Shown one piece after another: positions 10,629 to 23,503 of a stretch of DNA of 64,000 nucleotides; position 1 is the stretch's first letter, and every line of letters begins with the position of its first letter. The notes below the pieces were generated by a model, which worked only from the letters and a program-made list of their open reading frames with translations, was not told the DNA's origin and did no database searches. A program made the translations under genes and the position numbers. This DNA is from Luzula sylvatica. Taxonomy: Eukaryota > Streptophyta > Magnoliopsida > Poales > Juncaceae. The stretch lies in contig OX326960.1 in the NCBI GenBank assembly GCA_946800325.1, forward strand, positions 33,447,629-33,511,628, written 5' to 3'.

Positions 10629-12515
10629 ATGGCGGGATCTGGGATTGCGAAAGTAGCAGTGATTGGTGGCGGGAGTAAGCAAGCATTGCTCGATTCATCA
10701 GGATGCTCTTAATTTTTTATTTTTTTAATGATTTTTTGGGGTTTCTTTGATTTTCAGTATCTGGAGCTGTGTGTGCATCGATCTTAGCTTCCAAGGGCAT
10801 TTCGGTCACTATTTATGAGTCGGGAAGAGGGCCTGGTGGTAGAATGTCTCAGAGGAGGTAATTTTTTTCGATTTGATCTATCTGATTTGTTTGCTTAGTT
10901 AAAGTAAGTTCTTAAGTATAGAATGAAATGTTTAGATAGTTTGATCTTTATTTATTGATATGATCAATGTAGAGAAAGAATGGAAGATGGTACAGAGCTG
11001 TCTTTTGACCACGGTGCGCCGTATTTTACCATCAGTAATGATGAGGTGGCGAATTTGGTAAATTCGTGGGAATTACGAGGGCTTGTTTCTGAATGGAATG
11101 AGAGATTTGGGGTTTTCAATTTCACGGAAAAGAAATTCACCGATTTTGACAAATTGGTTCGTTCAAATGTTTTATTCGACAATTTTGTAAATTAAAAAAA
11201 TTAATGAAGTGTTTTCATGTCCAATTTGCAGGATGTAACAAAGAAAAGATACGTGGGAGTGCCATCTATGAATTCAATTTGCAAAGCACTATGTCAAGAG
11301 GATGGTATAACTTTGAACTTTGAAAAAAAATTCAAAATTTCAAATTGAGTGTTAGTTGACATCATTAAACTAAGAATTTCTTCTCTTTGTTTATGATTTA
11401 GGAATTGAAGCCAAATTTGGGGTAACAGTTGGAAAAATGAATTGGATTAACGAGAAAAATTATAGTTATTGGTCTTTAATTGGATTGGACGAAAAAGAAT
11501 TAGGCCAATTCGATGGAGTTATTGCGTCAGATAAAAATATAGTTTCGCCGAGATTTACTTCTGTAACTGGAAAACCACCTCCTCTAGGTAATTTTACAAA
11601 ATGGTCCTTCTATTGTTAAAAAAATACAAAATAGCCCTTTCCTTGCTTGAATTTTTCTACTTTTTAATTTCTTCTAGATATATCGCAATTTCAAGTTTTG
11701 TCGATTTTATCGCAAGAAATACCTGTTAAATCATGCTTTGCTCTTATGCTTGCTTTTTCAGAACCTCTTAATTCAGTAAGAATTATATTTTCATTTTTTT
11801 ATTTGTATTATTCATATTATTAATATATAATTTATTATTAGATACCCGTAAAAGGATTTTGTTTCGAGAATTCTGAGATATTAAGTCGGGCCTTTTGCGA
11901 GAGCAGTAAACCTAAACGTACCAAAATACCTCCAAATGGGTATTTTTTCAAAAATACCCCTATCATTTCTGATTTTTTTGTTATTTTTTATATAGGTTTA
12001 TTAATATATTCTTTTTTAGGGAATCTTGGGTATTGCACTCTACAAACGAATATGCATCAAAAATTATAGAACGAAATGGATTTGCAAAACCTTCGAATGA
12101 AATGCTTTTCAAAATAGGCGAAGAGTTATTTCAAGAATTTCAAGAAATTGGATTTAAAATTCCGAGACCATTTTTCATGAAGGCCCATAGATGGTCAGTC
12201 CTTTTTTCTTAATTTTTTGAAATATAGGGGCTTTTCTATAATTCAGGCGATAAATATTGTCTGTAAACTTTTTTGTTTTTATTTCTCTTGGTGATCATTC
12301 AATTTATTTGTACATTTTAATTTTATGTACTTAGGGGAAGTGCATTTCCGGCGATTTCTATTGGTGGAGAGGATAAATGCATTTGGAATGACGAAATTAA
12401 ATTAGGAATTTGTGGTGATTTTTGTGCGAGTCCAAATGTCGAAGGTGCAATTCTTAGCGGCATTAAAGCCGCTTCCAAATTTCAAACAAATTTGAATTTT
12501 TCTTCGGTATTATAA
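10629..12515 (+). CDS. Renalase-like FAD/NAD(P)-dependent oxidoreductase, 379 aa
   Basis: Flavoprotein oxidoreductase of the renalase-like amine oxidase group; its plant substrate is not established. Exons: 10629-10674, 10758-10857, 10973-11156, 11232-11304, 11402-11587, 11678-11775, 11842-11939, 12020-12193 and 12335-12515, all GT-AG and in phase. The N-terminus carries the Rossmann dinucleotide fold (VAVIGGGISGAVCA, about residues 8-21) followed by IYESGRGPGGRMSQRR, the FAD-contacting stretch typical of the family. DHGAPYF, VASDKNIVSPRF and, near the C-terminus, MKAHRWGSAFPA and GICGDFCASPNVEGAILSG (FAD-domain closing motif) are all present. Length agrees with plant relatives of about 380 residues. 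No transit peptide is evident, so a cytosolic location is inferred. The gene ends 134 bp before a MULE insertion. Confidence 0.93.
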
Positions 12516-12649
12516 CACAATAAATACATTTTTTATATTACCTCGAGGAAATAATAAGAATGTTCTTGCGTACTAAAATCATAGGACTTTCCAGGACAAA
12601 TTATTTTTGATATATTTCTTCAAATTTTATTGTTTTGGGCACGTGTAAT

Positions 12650-13280
12650 TAGGGGTGTCAACGGTTCGGATCCGGTTCGGATCGTGGTCATGCCATATCC
12701 ATATCCATATTTTTTTTCGGATACGGATCCGGATACGGAATTACCCGGATCCGGATACGGTTCGGATAATAAACGGATACGGATACGGTTCGGATATTGT
12801 CGGATACGAATACGGATACGGTTCTCTTTCGGATATTAAAACGGATACTATGTTATCATAACATAACTTACTATTTAGCTATAAATATATATAATTTATG
12901 ACATGAACGATAAATATGATTATATTTAAACGTAATTTTACGATTGTGAGTTTAAATCACTCACAAATCATTAATTTGTATATGATTTTTCAACTAATAT
13001 CAAATATAATACATAAAAATAATATATAATATGCGTATCCGGATCTGGTTCCGGATACTCGAATCTGGTTCCGAGTATCCGGATCCTAAAATACTCGGAT
13101 CCGGAACACGGATCCGGTCCCCGCACCAAAACCGAATATCTAATCCGGTTCCGGATCCTAAAATTAGCAACCAGATCCATATCCGGATCCACTCGGATTC
13201 GGATATTTTTTTCGAATCCGGATATTTCTTCGGATACGGTTCGGGTCGGTTCGGGCAATATCCACACCATTGACATCCCT
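12650..13280. mobile_element. MULE-type non-autonomous element with 9-bp target duplication
   Basis: The 9-mer ACGTGTAAT occurs at 12641-12649 and 13281-13289. Between them the ends are inverted (TAGGGGTGTCAACGG at the left, AGGGATGTCAATGG read inward from the right). A 9-bp duplication indicates Mutator-like transposition. Both arms are dense in GGATCCGG, CGGATACGG and GGTTCGG repeats facing each other, so single strands could fold extensively. No coding frame of its own is seen; the open frames across it are repeat artefacts. Confidence 0.87.
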
Positions 13281-13494
13281 ACGTGTAATGTATACTGATT
13301 TGAACTAGTTTTCTTTTTCATGGGCTAGTTTATAAAATATGAATCTTTTTTAGTTTCACGGCATGGTTTATCCATAGTAATGTTTTTTGGGCTGTAATAC
13401 GGCTTAATAGAAATTTCGTGTAATTTTTTTTTTCATTATTGAGATTTAGAAACCATAGTAATAAATTAATAATTAATAATAATTATTATTATAA

Positions 13495-14847
13495 TTATAA
13501 GTCATGTATACAGTTAGAAGAATTATTGCTATGAGATGAAGCCACATCATCAAAAAAATCACAACCATTCAATTTAGTTCAAATCTTTCTACACACCATC
13601 ACGACCGTTCATTGCTCCCGGACATGATCTACATGGACCGGAGATGAAGCCAATAATCATTCCACCTTTCATGCAATTACCCATAAGTTAAATTTTCCTT
13701 ACCAAAATGCATTTTTATTAATATATGTACTATTTAAAAAAATTGTTATTTTTATTAATTTTAAAAAAGGCCTAAATAATTTTTAGCATATAATAATAAA
13801 AAATATATATTATATGCTATATTTATATAATTTTAATATTTCATACGTTATATATATTTGACTTTTCTATTTTTTTTTCCTGAAATACTAACATAAAATA
13901 ATAATAAAATAAATAACAATATTAAAAAAATAAAATATCATGAAACTATTAAAAAAAACACAAAGAAGAATGTAAATAAAAAACTAGATGTTTAAACATA
14001 TATTTTTTCATCACTATATTTTCAAGGTGTTTATTTATTGTTGTTTATTTTATTATTATCTTATGTTATCTTTTCATGAATAATAAATGAAATATTAAAA
14101 TTATATAAACACAACGTGTAATAAATTTTATTTTTTTATATCACTAAAGGTTAAAAAATATTTATAAATTTTCTTAAATTAATAAAATTAATAAAAAAAA
14201 GTAACAAAAGTATTTTTTAATTACTACATATGAAAAATAAAAAGATATTTTAGCCAACAAAATTAAATATCATGCATGATTAGTCTTAACTCGCATAGAG
14301 GATATTTGAAAATAAAACTTTGGCAGATGAATCTTTTTGGAATTTTCGAAAGGATAAGGATTTTTTACAATATCCTTGAATCTTAGATTTTTTTTCAAAA
14401 TTTCTCACACCCGTTTACATTTCTTTCTCTTTATTATTTTTGGCGGCTTAACCTAACGAGACAAATAAGAGTGATGGGGGCAGGCGATTTCTAACGTCGA
14501 GAGAATGGCGGACGAGATCGAGACGGACGAAGAAAGAGAGCGATATTATGAATATAGAAAAGAGTGATGGAGACAATGAGAACGAGTTATTGTGAATGCT
14601 TAGATTTTGTTTTAATGTATGTCTTTTCATAATAACATCTGCAATATCGCAAATAAAAAAATTTAAACAAAATAAAAAAGACATGATGACACCACGAGAA
14701 ACTATACTCAATCACAATAACTATGTATATAAAAAACAAATACTTTAGAAATAAAACAAAAAAAGTCGAAATTAAGATTAAAAAAAATTACATACAAAAA
14801 AGTTAAATAACGACAAACTCGAAAATTTGTGCGGGAAAAAAAACTAG
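13495..14847 (+). mobile_element. Non-autonomous Helitron B (about 1.35 kb)
   Basis: It starts A|TTATAAGTCATGTATACAG, followed by GAAGCCACATCATC, and ends in CTAG|T (14844-14848) after the remnant stem AATTTGTGCGGG. The internal order of AT-rich blocks near the 3' end matches Helitron A (ACTACATATGA..., then GATTTTTTACAATATCC, then ACGACAAACTCG). It lacks the FTGGTCC-like tandem block of Helitron A and encodes nothing recognisable. Confidence 0.72.
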
Positions 14848-14909
14848 TTAATAATGTAATGTTAAGGGTTTTGCCTCACCTGGATTCGGCCACGTCATCC
14901 CTATGATTT

Positions 14910-15016
14910 CGAGGCCATTTAACCGAGCCCCACAACCCACCACCACAGCCTGTATATCCAAATTAACACACTTAATTAACTGTTAATTAACAAAAAAAAT
15001 CTCGAATAGCAATTAA

Positions 15017-15115
<99 letters not shown>

Positions 15116-15257
15116 CATACATATGAATTAACAATTAATAATTAATATTAGTTAAGTGTTAACCGAATGCCTTTTGTTAATTACTTGTTAATTAAGTGTG
15201 TATTTAACATACATATGGAGGACATGGTGGTGAGTTCTGAGGGTAGGGTATAATTTC
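14910..15257. mobile_element. MITE, MULE-like, 10-bp target duplication, interrupted by a (TA)n tract
   Basis: CCTATGATTT is duplicated at 900-909 and 258-267 of the respective kilobases (14900-14909 and 15258-15267). The ends pair as GAGGCCATTTAACCGAGCCCC against GGTAGGGTATAATTTC, and an inner inverted repeat (ACACACTTAATTAACTG) forms a second stem. A sister copy is at 38491-38791. The centre holds a long TA microsatellite. Confidence 0.75.
15019..15114. repeat. (TA)n microsatellite, about 95 bp
   Basis: An uninterrupted TA dinucleotide run in the loop of the MITE at 14910-15257. Shorter TA tracts occur at 21032-21062, 22451-22517 and 63186-63210. Confidence 0.97.
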
Positions 15258-15832
15258 CCTATGATTTTTCACTGTTTGATCGAGATTCGAAGATGTTGAT
15301 TTGAATGGACGCGGCTTTCATGAACGAATTAAATGCTATTAAGTGTCATATTGTAAGTTGCATGTCAACATTTTATCATGTCATGACACATAAATATATA
15401 TGTGCAAGTTGCATTTTTTTTTTCGTGACACATACTCATACAAGCGTAAATGTACATGTTCTTACTTTCTTATTTCATGACACATTTTTTTTCTTTATTT
15501 ATAAGATGACACATATTTCTCTCTTTACTTATAATATGACACGTAATAGCATTTATATATATTATTATGATATATGATAACGTATAATATCTATATATTT
15601 TTATCATAATATTTATGATATTATAATTATGTCATTAAAAGATTATACATGCACAAGTCTATTAAATCTTTCACTTTAGCTTATAATTGTTCTTCAATAT
15701 GAATGAATTTAATTTAATACCATGCCATCATTTTATTAAGAATAAAATAATTGTTCCTAACTTTCACTTTAGCTTATAAAAGAATAATATCCACTCCTAA
15801 GCCTAAACAACGCTATAAAATCATTATAGTTA

Positions 15833-16406
15833 GGCAAAATTTCATGTGTACCCCTGCAAAACATCATAATTTCATGTATACCTCTCAAAACCGTGAAATT
15901 TCATAAATACCCCTAGAAAACCCTTCAAATATCATGGATACCCTTAAATTAAACTTTTCTTTAATAATTTGTTAATTTTTCGTTCAAAATATTTTTTCGT
16001 TTTACCTTTATATAAAATATAATAATTACTTAACATTTTGAGAATAATACTGATTCAACAATGATTTTTGAAAGAAATTATGAGATAGAATTGACAATAT
16101 TTGATTTTTTATGGTTTTAAATATTATTTTAGAGAAAAAATTATTTATTATCATAAAAAAATAATTTTAAAAATTAGGTAATTGACATATTACCAACGAG
16201 AAACACGTTGATGGTTTTTAAATGATATAATAGAGGTATATGTGATATTTTAAGAATTGTATAGGGGTAATAATGATATTTGAAGGATTTTGAAGGGGTA
16301 TCCATGATATTTTGAGACGTTTGCAGGGATAGCCATGAAATTTCAGATTATTGAGGGGTATATGTGAAATTTTGATGTTTTCCAGGGGTACACTTGAAAT
16401 TGCGCC
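15833..16406. mobile_element. MULE-type MITE with 9-bp target duplication
   Basis: TTATAGTTA is repeated exactly at 15824-15832 and 16407-16415. The element begins GGCAAAATTTCATGTGTACC and ends GGGGTACACTTGAAATTGCGCC, an imperfect inverted repeat that continues inward through several phrases of the form ATACCCCTACAAAA. Same family as 26864-28236. Confidence 0.83.
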
Positions 16407-16764
16407 TTATAGTTATGGCACCTTTATTTTAGAATATCTCATTTTTTCTTTACGCATGCCTCAATTTCCGTTTTACTTTTTGTATGTGTTCTCCAAGTGA
16501 TATCTTTTGTACTTTAATTCAAAATAGTATATTGATATGTATATCTTTTGAACTCAAAGCTAAAAGAGTGAATGATATTAGTTTAGGAACACAATTATTA
16601 TTAATTAATTAGGTTGTCTATTAGGCTTTTTAGTGCTAAATATCAATTTCAATGAGAGATATGTTTGAGAAAGCAAAAGGTTGGATTGTCTCCAAATTTT
16701 TTCTGAATTGCTGATTTGATAGTACCTTATAAGTAAAATCACAAATTCATTTATGTCATGCAAA

Positions 16765-17148
16765 ATCTCGACATATCTTGTATACCCTTACAAAACGTGA
16801 AATATCATGAATACTTCTACAAACTACATGAACAATCATGAATACGCCCTTCTCTCCTGAATTCCTAATTTTTCAAATCAACGCCTAAATATTATTTTTT
16901 CTTAGTTATTTTTAAATCAAATAATAAGATAGCAAAGGTATTTTTGGGAATATTTTTGAAATGAACATACGAAGGAGCATGAATGATATCTTTTTTATGA
17001 TTTCCAAGGATATTATAATACATGATATTCCTATATTTATATAGGTGTGTGTGTGTGGATCAGTATTCTTGATCTTCATATTTTCAGAGGGGGTATACTT
17101 GATATTTAGAGATTTTGCCCGGGTACACGTGATATTACGCGTAAATAA
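16765..17148. mobile_element. Degenerate relative of the MULE-type MITE family
   Basis: The edges (ACATATCTTGTATACCC and GGGTACACGTGATATTACG) and inner phrases (GTGAAATATCATGAATAC) match the family at 15833-16406. Ends and target duplication are eroded. Confidence 0.5.
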
Positions 17149-17199
17149 AATACTTCGCCAACTAAACGAAAATTTGATTCACTGTTTCAATAAAATTTG

Positions 17200-17605
17200 T
17201 TACTCTACATAGTCTATTTGTTTCCAATTGAATTCGAACTTACAATATTGTGTATCTTGTATAGCAATATATTCAAATCAATCAACTAAATGCGGCCCCA
17301 TCAACAAAGCTTATGCAATATTTTACTCTGTGGTACCTAAATATGCCACATATGCAGCAACAAAAATCTTAGTCATTATGTGCCCTCAATTCTTGCAATG
17401 ATGAGATTCAATTCCTTATGGACCATTTTTTTGCTCATTTTTTTGTTTGAATGATATTCGATAAGCGATCGATTTCGTCACTTATACCTTTTTTTTTTAT
17501 GCCAATGAAAATTGAACTCACAACCTCTCATAACATATGATTTTTTGTGTTTCACAATCAACCAACTAGACTATGGATTCATTGACAAAAACAAGAACTT
17601 TAATC
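17200..17605 (-). repeat. Two SINE-like, tRNA-promoter-bearing fragments
   Basis: On the minus strand, about 17600-17490 reads TAGTCTAGTTGGTTGA (box A-like), then AAACACAAAAAATCATATG, then GAGAGGTTGTGAGTTCAAT (box B-like). A second, more diverged piece at about 17310-17210 reads AGTTGATTGATTTG followed by GTAAGTTCGAATTC. Related pieces are at 42330-42375, 43135-43210 and 63365-63440. Confidence 0.5.
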
Positions 17606-17609
17606 AATA

Positions 17610-19522
17610 AACTACATAATCACATGTAAAAAAAAAAACAAGAACTTTTTTGCTCATTTTGAAGTTCAATTTAAGAACAATGAAGAGAATAATGAGAATA
17701 TGAATTCTTGGTGATGTTTATTTACAACCTAAATGAAATAGGATATATGGTAGGGTTCCTTCAAATATACATTAGTTATTTGCAGTTATAAGTTTTTAAT
17801 TGAAGCTATTTACACTTAAGTTTAAAGGATGGCACTTATTTTGCACATAACTTAATGCTTGTAATAAGTATCAACTTAAGGAACCTTTTTCTCAAGGCTT
17901 AATTAAGCTTCCCCTTAATTTAAGGCCCAATATGAATTTAATTATTACTAAGTGCTCAACAGCTCAACTTTATCTTGGTCAATTTTTAACTCATGTTGTG
18001 CACAAAAACATTATTTTTACTCATGGTGTCTCCTCTTCATAATAAATAGTGTTAAAAATGAACTCCTCAAGACCTCAACTCATTGCTCATGAAAAGAAAA
18101 GAAATATCAATGAAGGTTTAATAGTATATATGAAACCCTAAATTTTAGATATTTTGAAATATTTTCTTCTTCAAATGAAAATATTGATTCTTAAAACAAA
18201 ACAAAAGAATGTTTGATCCGTAAGATAATTCGACAATTCGGACCATTTCGCTATGTTGTTTCATCAATCATTTTCTTTAAGTTTTATCATTGATCACAGA
18301 ACTTCTAAGAGTGATCAAAATCCTCATAATAAGCAATGTGCTATCTTTTAGTCGATTAAAGGTAGCTATGCTATGCTATATGCTATGTTAGTACAATAAT
18401 GAAAAAAGATGCATGATACCAATTTGTAGAAAAAAATTGAAATTGAATTGTATGATCACTCTCACACTTTTCAACATTAATTGAACCTTTCTTCCTATGA
18501 AAGGGTTTAGATGGTTTTAACATTGATCTTATTTTTAGTTCACACTTTGATTGATCCCTTTCATTATATATTCCTATCATTTCTCCCGAGTTTAAGGATT
18601 TTGATGGATTGTGTTTAGAATATGGTGATCAAGCCATGATTTTTGCTTAATCTGAGAAATTTCGAGATGTCGTAACTTGAAATATCGGGTCATCGTCAAT
18701 TCGTCGTACCTAACTTCTTTTCTCAAATAATACATAATTCAAGTTATTGAATTTCTAAAAGCATGAAATTTTACTTAAAACAAGTTACTAGTTAACATAT
18801 ATAGAATTCTTAATATTTTTTTGTAACTACACATCTAAATCTAATCAATTAATAATTTCCAAAATTGAATGAGTAGCTTCATTTTTTCCCCACATTAAGA
18901 TACCTTTTCTTCTTCTTGAAGATATTGTAAGTATGAAAATGGTTTATACTTTATGTAAGCATGCAAAAAAGTAGTGGTGGGTTTTCTCTCAAACTAAAGA
19001 AAATAAGTACTTCCATTAATTATATGGACCCCAATTATCAACATATCAATCTACCTTCTACTACTCATTTAATTTCAAATTTCACAACTCAAAGAACTTC
19101 TCTAAATTTATCTAAAAATAAAAAACTTGTTAGCTAAACAATTAAACACCTCAATAATGAAAATAAATATAAAACTATTAGTCATTCTATACTAAGAAAA
19201 AACTTTTTTAATATACAACCTCAACATCTATTGCACAAATTTAATAAGATCCAAATATTTCATGAATGTAGTGGATAGTAGTAAATCTTGTAATCAAGAG
19301 TTCAAAATCAAAATTTTGTGAATGACAATGCTCGTCGGGAATTTATATTCAAAGAGCAAAACCTTCTGTTAATAAGAGAGGAACATGTTTGACAATATAT
19401 CGATAAATTGTTCATGGAAAGGAAGAAAAATTCCAAATTATTCAATTATTTGAATCTTATTCCCTATTTTAAAGAAAATAAATGAATTATTCTAATTCAT
19501 GCTTTTGATTCCATTTGATTTG
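17610..19522. other. AT-rich intergenic sequence without a supported gene
   Basis: No multi-exon gene, RNA gene or complete repeat was recognised in this stretch. The one open frame over 60 codons on the minus strand at 18383-18580 has no domain and no start context. Confidence 0.4.
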
Positions 19523-19530
19523 AGGAGTTC

Positions 19531-19801
19531 CAGGGACGGATTCAGGATTAATATATAGGGGGGCCGTAAAAAAAAAAATCAAAATATGTGGCTTGAGATT
19601 ATTGAACTTAAGACATTTCATCTCCCAAACATCAAATTTACCACAATGCTACTTTAATCTTTGTGAAATACAAACAACTTTATCATATTTATTACTTTCC
19701 AAACAAACAAAATCACCTTATTTTCGCGCTAACACATTGATTTTTTATTTCATAGGGGGGGCCGGGCCTCCCCCCCCCCCCCCCCCCCAAATCCTCCACT
19801 G
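19531..19801. mobile_element. hAT-like MITE (CAGGG..CGGAT ends) with 8-bp target duplication
   Basis: It begins CAGGGACGGATTCAGG and ends AATCCTCCACTG, which read inward is CAGTGGAGGATT. It is flanked by AGGAGTTC (19523-19530) and AGAAGTTC (19802-19809), a 7 of 8 match. G- and C-runs lie just inside each end. Sister copies are at 38870-39082 and, decayed, 39595-39785. Confidence 0.72.
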
Positions 19802-20403
19802 AGAAGTTCAGTTCCTATAACCATCGTGTTTTCTGAATTATTTACAATATGACAAATCGAGGGTCTAGTTCAGATAAGCGTCCCGTAGTAAGAGGAATAG
19901 TCATGAACGATGACCATCCCCACTTCGGGACAATATTTTTAAAGGAATTACAAATGAGTTTGTCGGTTCAACAATCATTGATGATTTTAGAACTGCTAAA
20001 CCCACATTACATATAATAGTACCCATAATAATTACTTCTTGGACCGGCTTCACCGTGTTCGTCGAATTCTTCGGCTTGATCATATTCCTCAAATCCAAGA
20101 TTTCTTAGGATTTCATGGTTTTTACGAGATTTGCAAAGTAACTTTAGTTTGACCTAATTTGTAAAAGTAGTGTTTTCGCCAAATTATTTTATTGATGGAA
20201 ATGAATTTCTTTTGAAAAATATTTACTAGTAGGACGATAAGAAAAAAAAAATCATTTTCTTCACGTTATGTGGTGATAAATATAGGTACTTTAGCTTTAG
20301 AATAAAAGAAACTATAAGCATTTTTGTTGAATTATTTGACAAGAATATTTTTTTTTATCTTATTCTCACAACAGTAAATATTTTTTCCGACAATATATAT
20401 ATA

Positions 20404-20634
20404 TGAGGAGTGCTATGATAGACCCATTTTCTTATCATGGACCCATTTTCAAAAAATTATTTTAAGAATTTTAACTATTTATTAATTAATTCTACAAAAT
20501 TTATGTTTTGAATAACACTAAATGATAAATATACACTAGAATCTTACAAAAAATATCATTATTTCACAAATATTCGATTTTTTTTTTTTAAAATGGATCC
20601 ATGATAAGAAAATGGGTCTATCATAGCACTCCAC
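20404..20634. mobile_element. MITE with 40-bp terminal inverted repeats, TA flanks
   Basis: GGAGTGCTATGATAGACCCA at the left is mirrored by TGGGTCTATCATAGCACTCC at the right, and pairing continues through the next 20 bases. TA on either side suggests a Tc1/mariner-type insertion. Ends resemble those of the MITEs at 22210-22450 and 63853-64000. Confidence 0.78.
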
Positions 20635-20639
20635 TATAT

Positions 20640-21028
20640 ATATATATCAAAAGAGATAATTGTGTAGTGCTGAATCGATCAAGTTTTTGGAAAAGAATAA
20701 AAAGCACAAATAATACCTCCGGTATTATGTTATTAAATATGTAATCAATTAATAACGCATCCAAAATTCTCACATTCTATTATGGAATATAAGCCCATGA
20801 TAAATCAGAAATATAACAAGCATGACCCAAGCTAAGCAAAACGATATGATGTTGGCGAAACCCCGAAGGATATCGAAACGAGTTCGAATTCCATGAAGAA
20901 AAATAATTGTAACAAGTCATTTCTTTTTGAAACAACATTAAAGGTATAGTTTCATTGTCAAATTAGGAATGGGAAATTTTTCTTTCTTTCTTTTTGATGA
21001 ATATCAAAAATCTATCAATGAGATCCCA

Positions 21029-21065
<37 letters not shown>

Positions 21066-22205
21066 CGTCAAATATTTTGGAAAACTGCAAATCGGCTCAA
21101 ACTAATGTTATTTATAAAATTCCAACCTAACCGAAAACCGAGGTTATACAAACAAACAAACAAAAAAATCACGAAAAAGTATAAATATTTACTTGAGATA
21201 ATTTAGAACATGCAATGCACACGTGTGGGGTAATTGCTTAAACATAGCAAAGTTGACATGATTAACCAAAACCGACCATGGAAGCTTGTAAGAGAGAGGT
21301 CTTCTCGCACGTGCAAGTTTGCAACTCAAACGTGCGCGGATTATCCTCCGCGTGTCCTCCTCTTCCTTGTTCTCCGGTTCGCACGAGTCTCTGTTCTTGA
21401 TAAGCTGGCTTTGTTTTGTTTGTGGTACCCAACTTAATTAGGTTCAACTCAATCATTACCTAATCATTAGTTTCTCCACTTAATTCGTGATGATTTGAGC
21501 ATATAATATGGGGAATTACATGTTTAGTTATTTTACTCGAGACCCAAAATGAAATTAAGTAAAAAGTATCATATTTATTTACCTTTTGAAAAATACGAAA
21601 TAACCATGTACCGGTTTTTGGTACCTCTAAGCAGTAAGCACGATTTGTTTGCTAAACTCTTTATAAACTTGTTTTCGTGTGGAATGCATTTATTTTAGTC
21701 AATGCAATCGTCTCCACCTATACAGTCAACTCCTGTTTAAACAAAAAGTGAGGATATCATGTATAACCTTTTAAATAATGAGAAATATCTTGTGTTTCCT
21801 CAAAATTATACTAATTCTCTCATTCATTTGTAAATATAAAATAAAACATTAATGATACTTGATTCATATTTCGAAGCAAATTGGAAACAAAATATATAAA
21901 TATTACTTTTTGATATTTTGTATTCATGGTATTTCTTATTTAATTATTTTTTAAAGTGTCGCGATCATCGTCAGACTTGTTAATTTAAGTAAAAAAAATA
22001 AATTATGTACAAATAATATTTACAGACAAGTTATACCATAACTTAAAACGATAATACATCAACCTCATTCCACCCCGTTTTCATACCTCGCATGTTTGAG
22101 CAAGTCGTCTGTCGACCGCAAAGACAAGGTGGAGGCAAGCTGGGGCCCAGACTCCCTCTACGAAAGAAAAAATGCAAATACCCCTGTACAAATCAAGTAT
22201 GCACA
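20640..22205. other. Intergenic sequence without a supported gene
   Basis: Mostly AT-rich. A GC-richer patch at 21290-21440 includes a perfect G-box core (GCACGTGC, 21308-21315), but no transcript structure could be built around it. Confidence 0.4.
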
Positions 22206-22209
22206 AATA

Positions 22210-22447
22210 GTGGAGTTCTATCATACACCCTTTCAAAAGGGTATTTTGGGTATTTAGAAGAGTGTATCATAAATTTTATTTTTTATAGATATTTTTTCTT
22301 TTATGAACAATTCAAATTTCGTATTTAGCATATCATTTATTAATAAATACACTTGAAAAATTACATTAAATACTCATTAATTGATAATTACTTAAAATAC
22401 CCTTGAAAATAGGTGTATAATAAGCAAAAATGGTGTATGATAGAACT

Positions 22448-22450
<3 letters not shown>
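22210..22450. mobile_element. MITE with perfect 19-bp terminal inverted repeats
   Basis: TGGAGTTCTATCATACACC at the left is exactly complementary to GGTGTATGATAGAACTCCA at the right. TA flanks fit Tc1/mariner, with the right flank merging into a TA microsatellite. The first about 150 bases are nearly identical to the partial copy at the right end of the window (63853-64000). Confidence 0.85.

Positions 22451-22517
<67 letters not shown>
22451..22517. repeat. (AT)n microsatellite
   Basis: Uninterrupted AT dinucleotides between the MITE at 22210-22450 and the CACTA element at 22543. Confidence 0.95.
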
Positions 22518-22522
<5 letters not shown>

Positions 22523-22542
22523 GGATATTAAATTATTTGATT

Positions 22543-23503
22543 CACTACAACATTTCTGTCTTATTGGGACAGGGCAAAACCGTCCCAATAAGCCCCTAAA
22601 CCGTCCCAATAAGCTTTTTGGGACGGTGAGCCGTCCCAAACAGGGGCGTACCAAACTGGGACGGGCCCGTCCCAAAAAGCTTGTTGGGACGATTTCTTTT
22701 TGGGACGGACAGTCCCTATGGATGCATGATGTGACAACGCGCAGGGCAAGTACACTGACAGTTGTTTTGGGACGGCCTGTCACTATAACTTGTTGGGACG
22801 GCCACGTGTTTTGGGACGGCATGTCCCCATAACATGTTGGGACGGCCAGAGTGATGGGACGGCCTGTACCAATAAGAAATATATTTATATTTATATTTAT
22901 TATTATATAAAAATATATAATAATAATATTATTATATTTTGATGATTATTATATATATTATTATTATTATTTATATTTATTAATATTGATGATTATTATA
23001 TATATATTTATTAATATTGTGATTATTATATATATATTTATATAGCTAATTGAATATATAATTAAATAATTGAATATATAATTAAATAATTATATATATA
23101 ATTAAATAATTATATGTACAATAATATAATAATATATATAATTAAATAATTATATATATTTATTAATTTTGGGACGGCTAGCCAGTTTGGGACGGCCCGT
23201 CAGAAGCTTTTTGGGACGGCCTACTCTTTTTGGTACGACCTGTCAGAAACTATTGGGACGGCTGCTTTTATTAGAGACGGCATGTCCGAAATTTTTGGGA
23301 CGGCTACTGGTTAATGGGAGGGCCCGTCAGAAGCATTTGGGACGGTTTTTTCTTAATGGGACGGGCCGTACTTAAATAATTGGTACGGTTTTTTGCTAAT
23401 GGGACGGCCTGTACCAATTTTGGTACGAAATTTGGGACGGCCAGTACCATTACTGACAGAATTTTGGGACGGTCCATCCCAAATTGACAGATGTGTTGTA
23501 GTG
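22543..23503. mobile_element. Non-autonomous CACTA (En/Spm) transposon with 3-bp target duplication
   Basis: It starts CACTACAACA and ends TGTTGTAGTG, with similarity continuing inward (TCTGTC and TTGGGA on both arms). ATT is duplicated at 22540-22542 and 23504-23506, the 3-bp duplication expected for CACTA. Both arms carry many short subterminal repeats of TTGGGACGGCC in both orientations, the transposase-binding design of this superfamily. The 960-bp body has an AT-rich centre and no transposase. Confidence 0.93.

Noticed and set aside
12630..13321. Several frames of repeated I, R, G, Y, P and D across the MULE
   Set aside because: They are translations of CGGATAC/GGATCCGG repeats.
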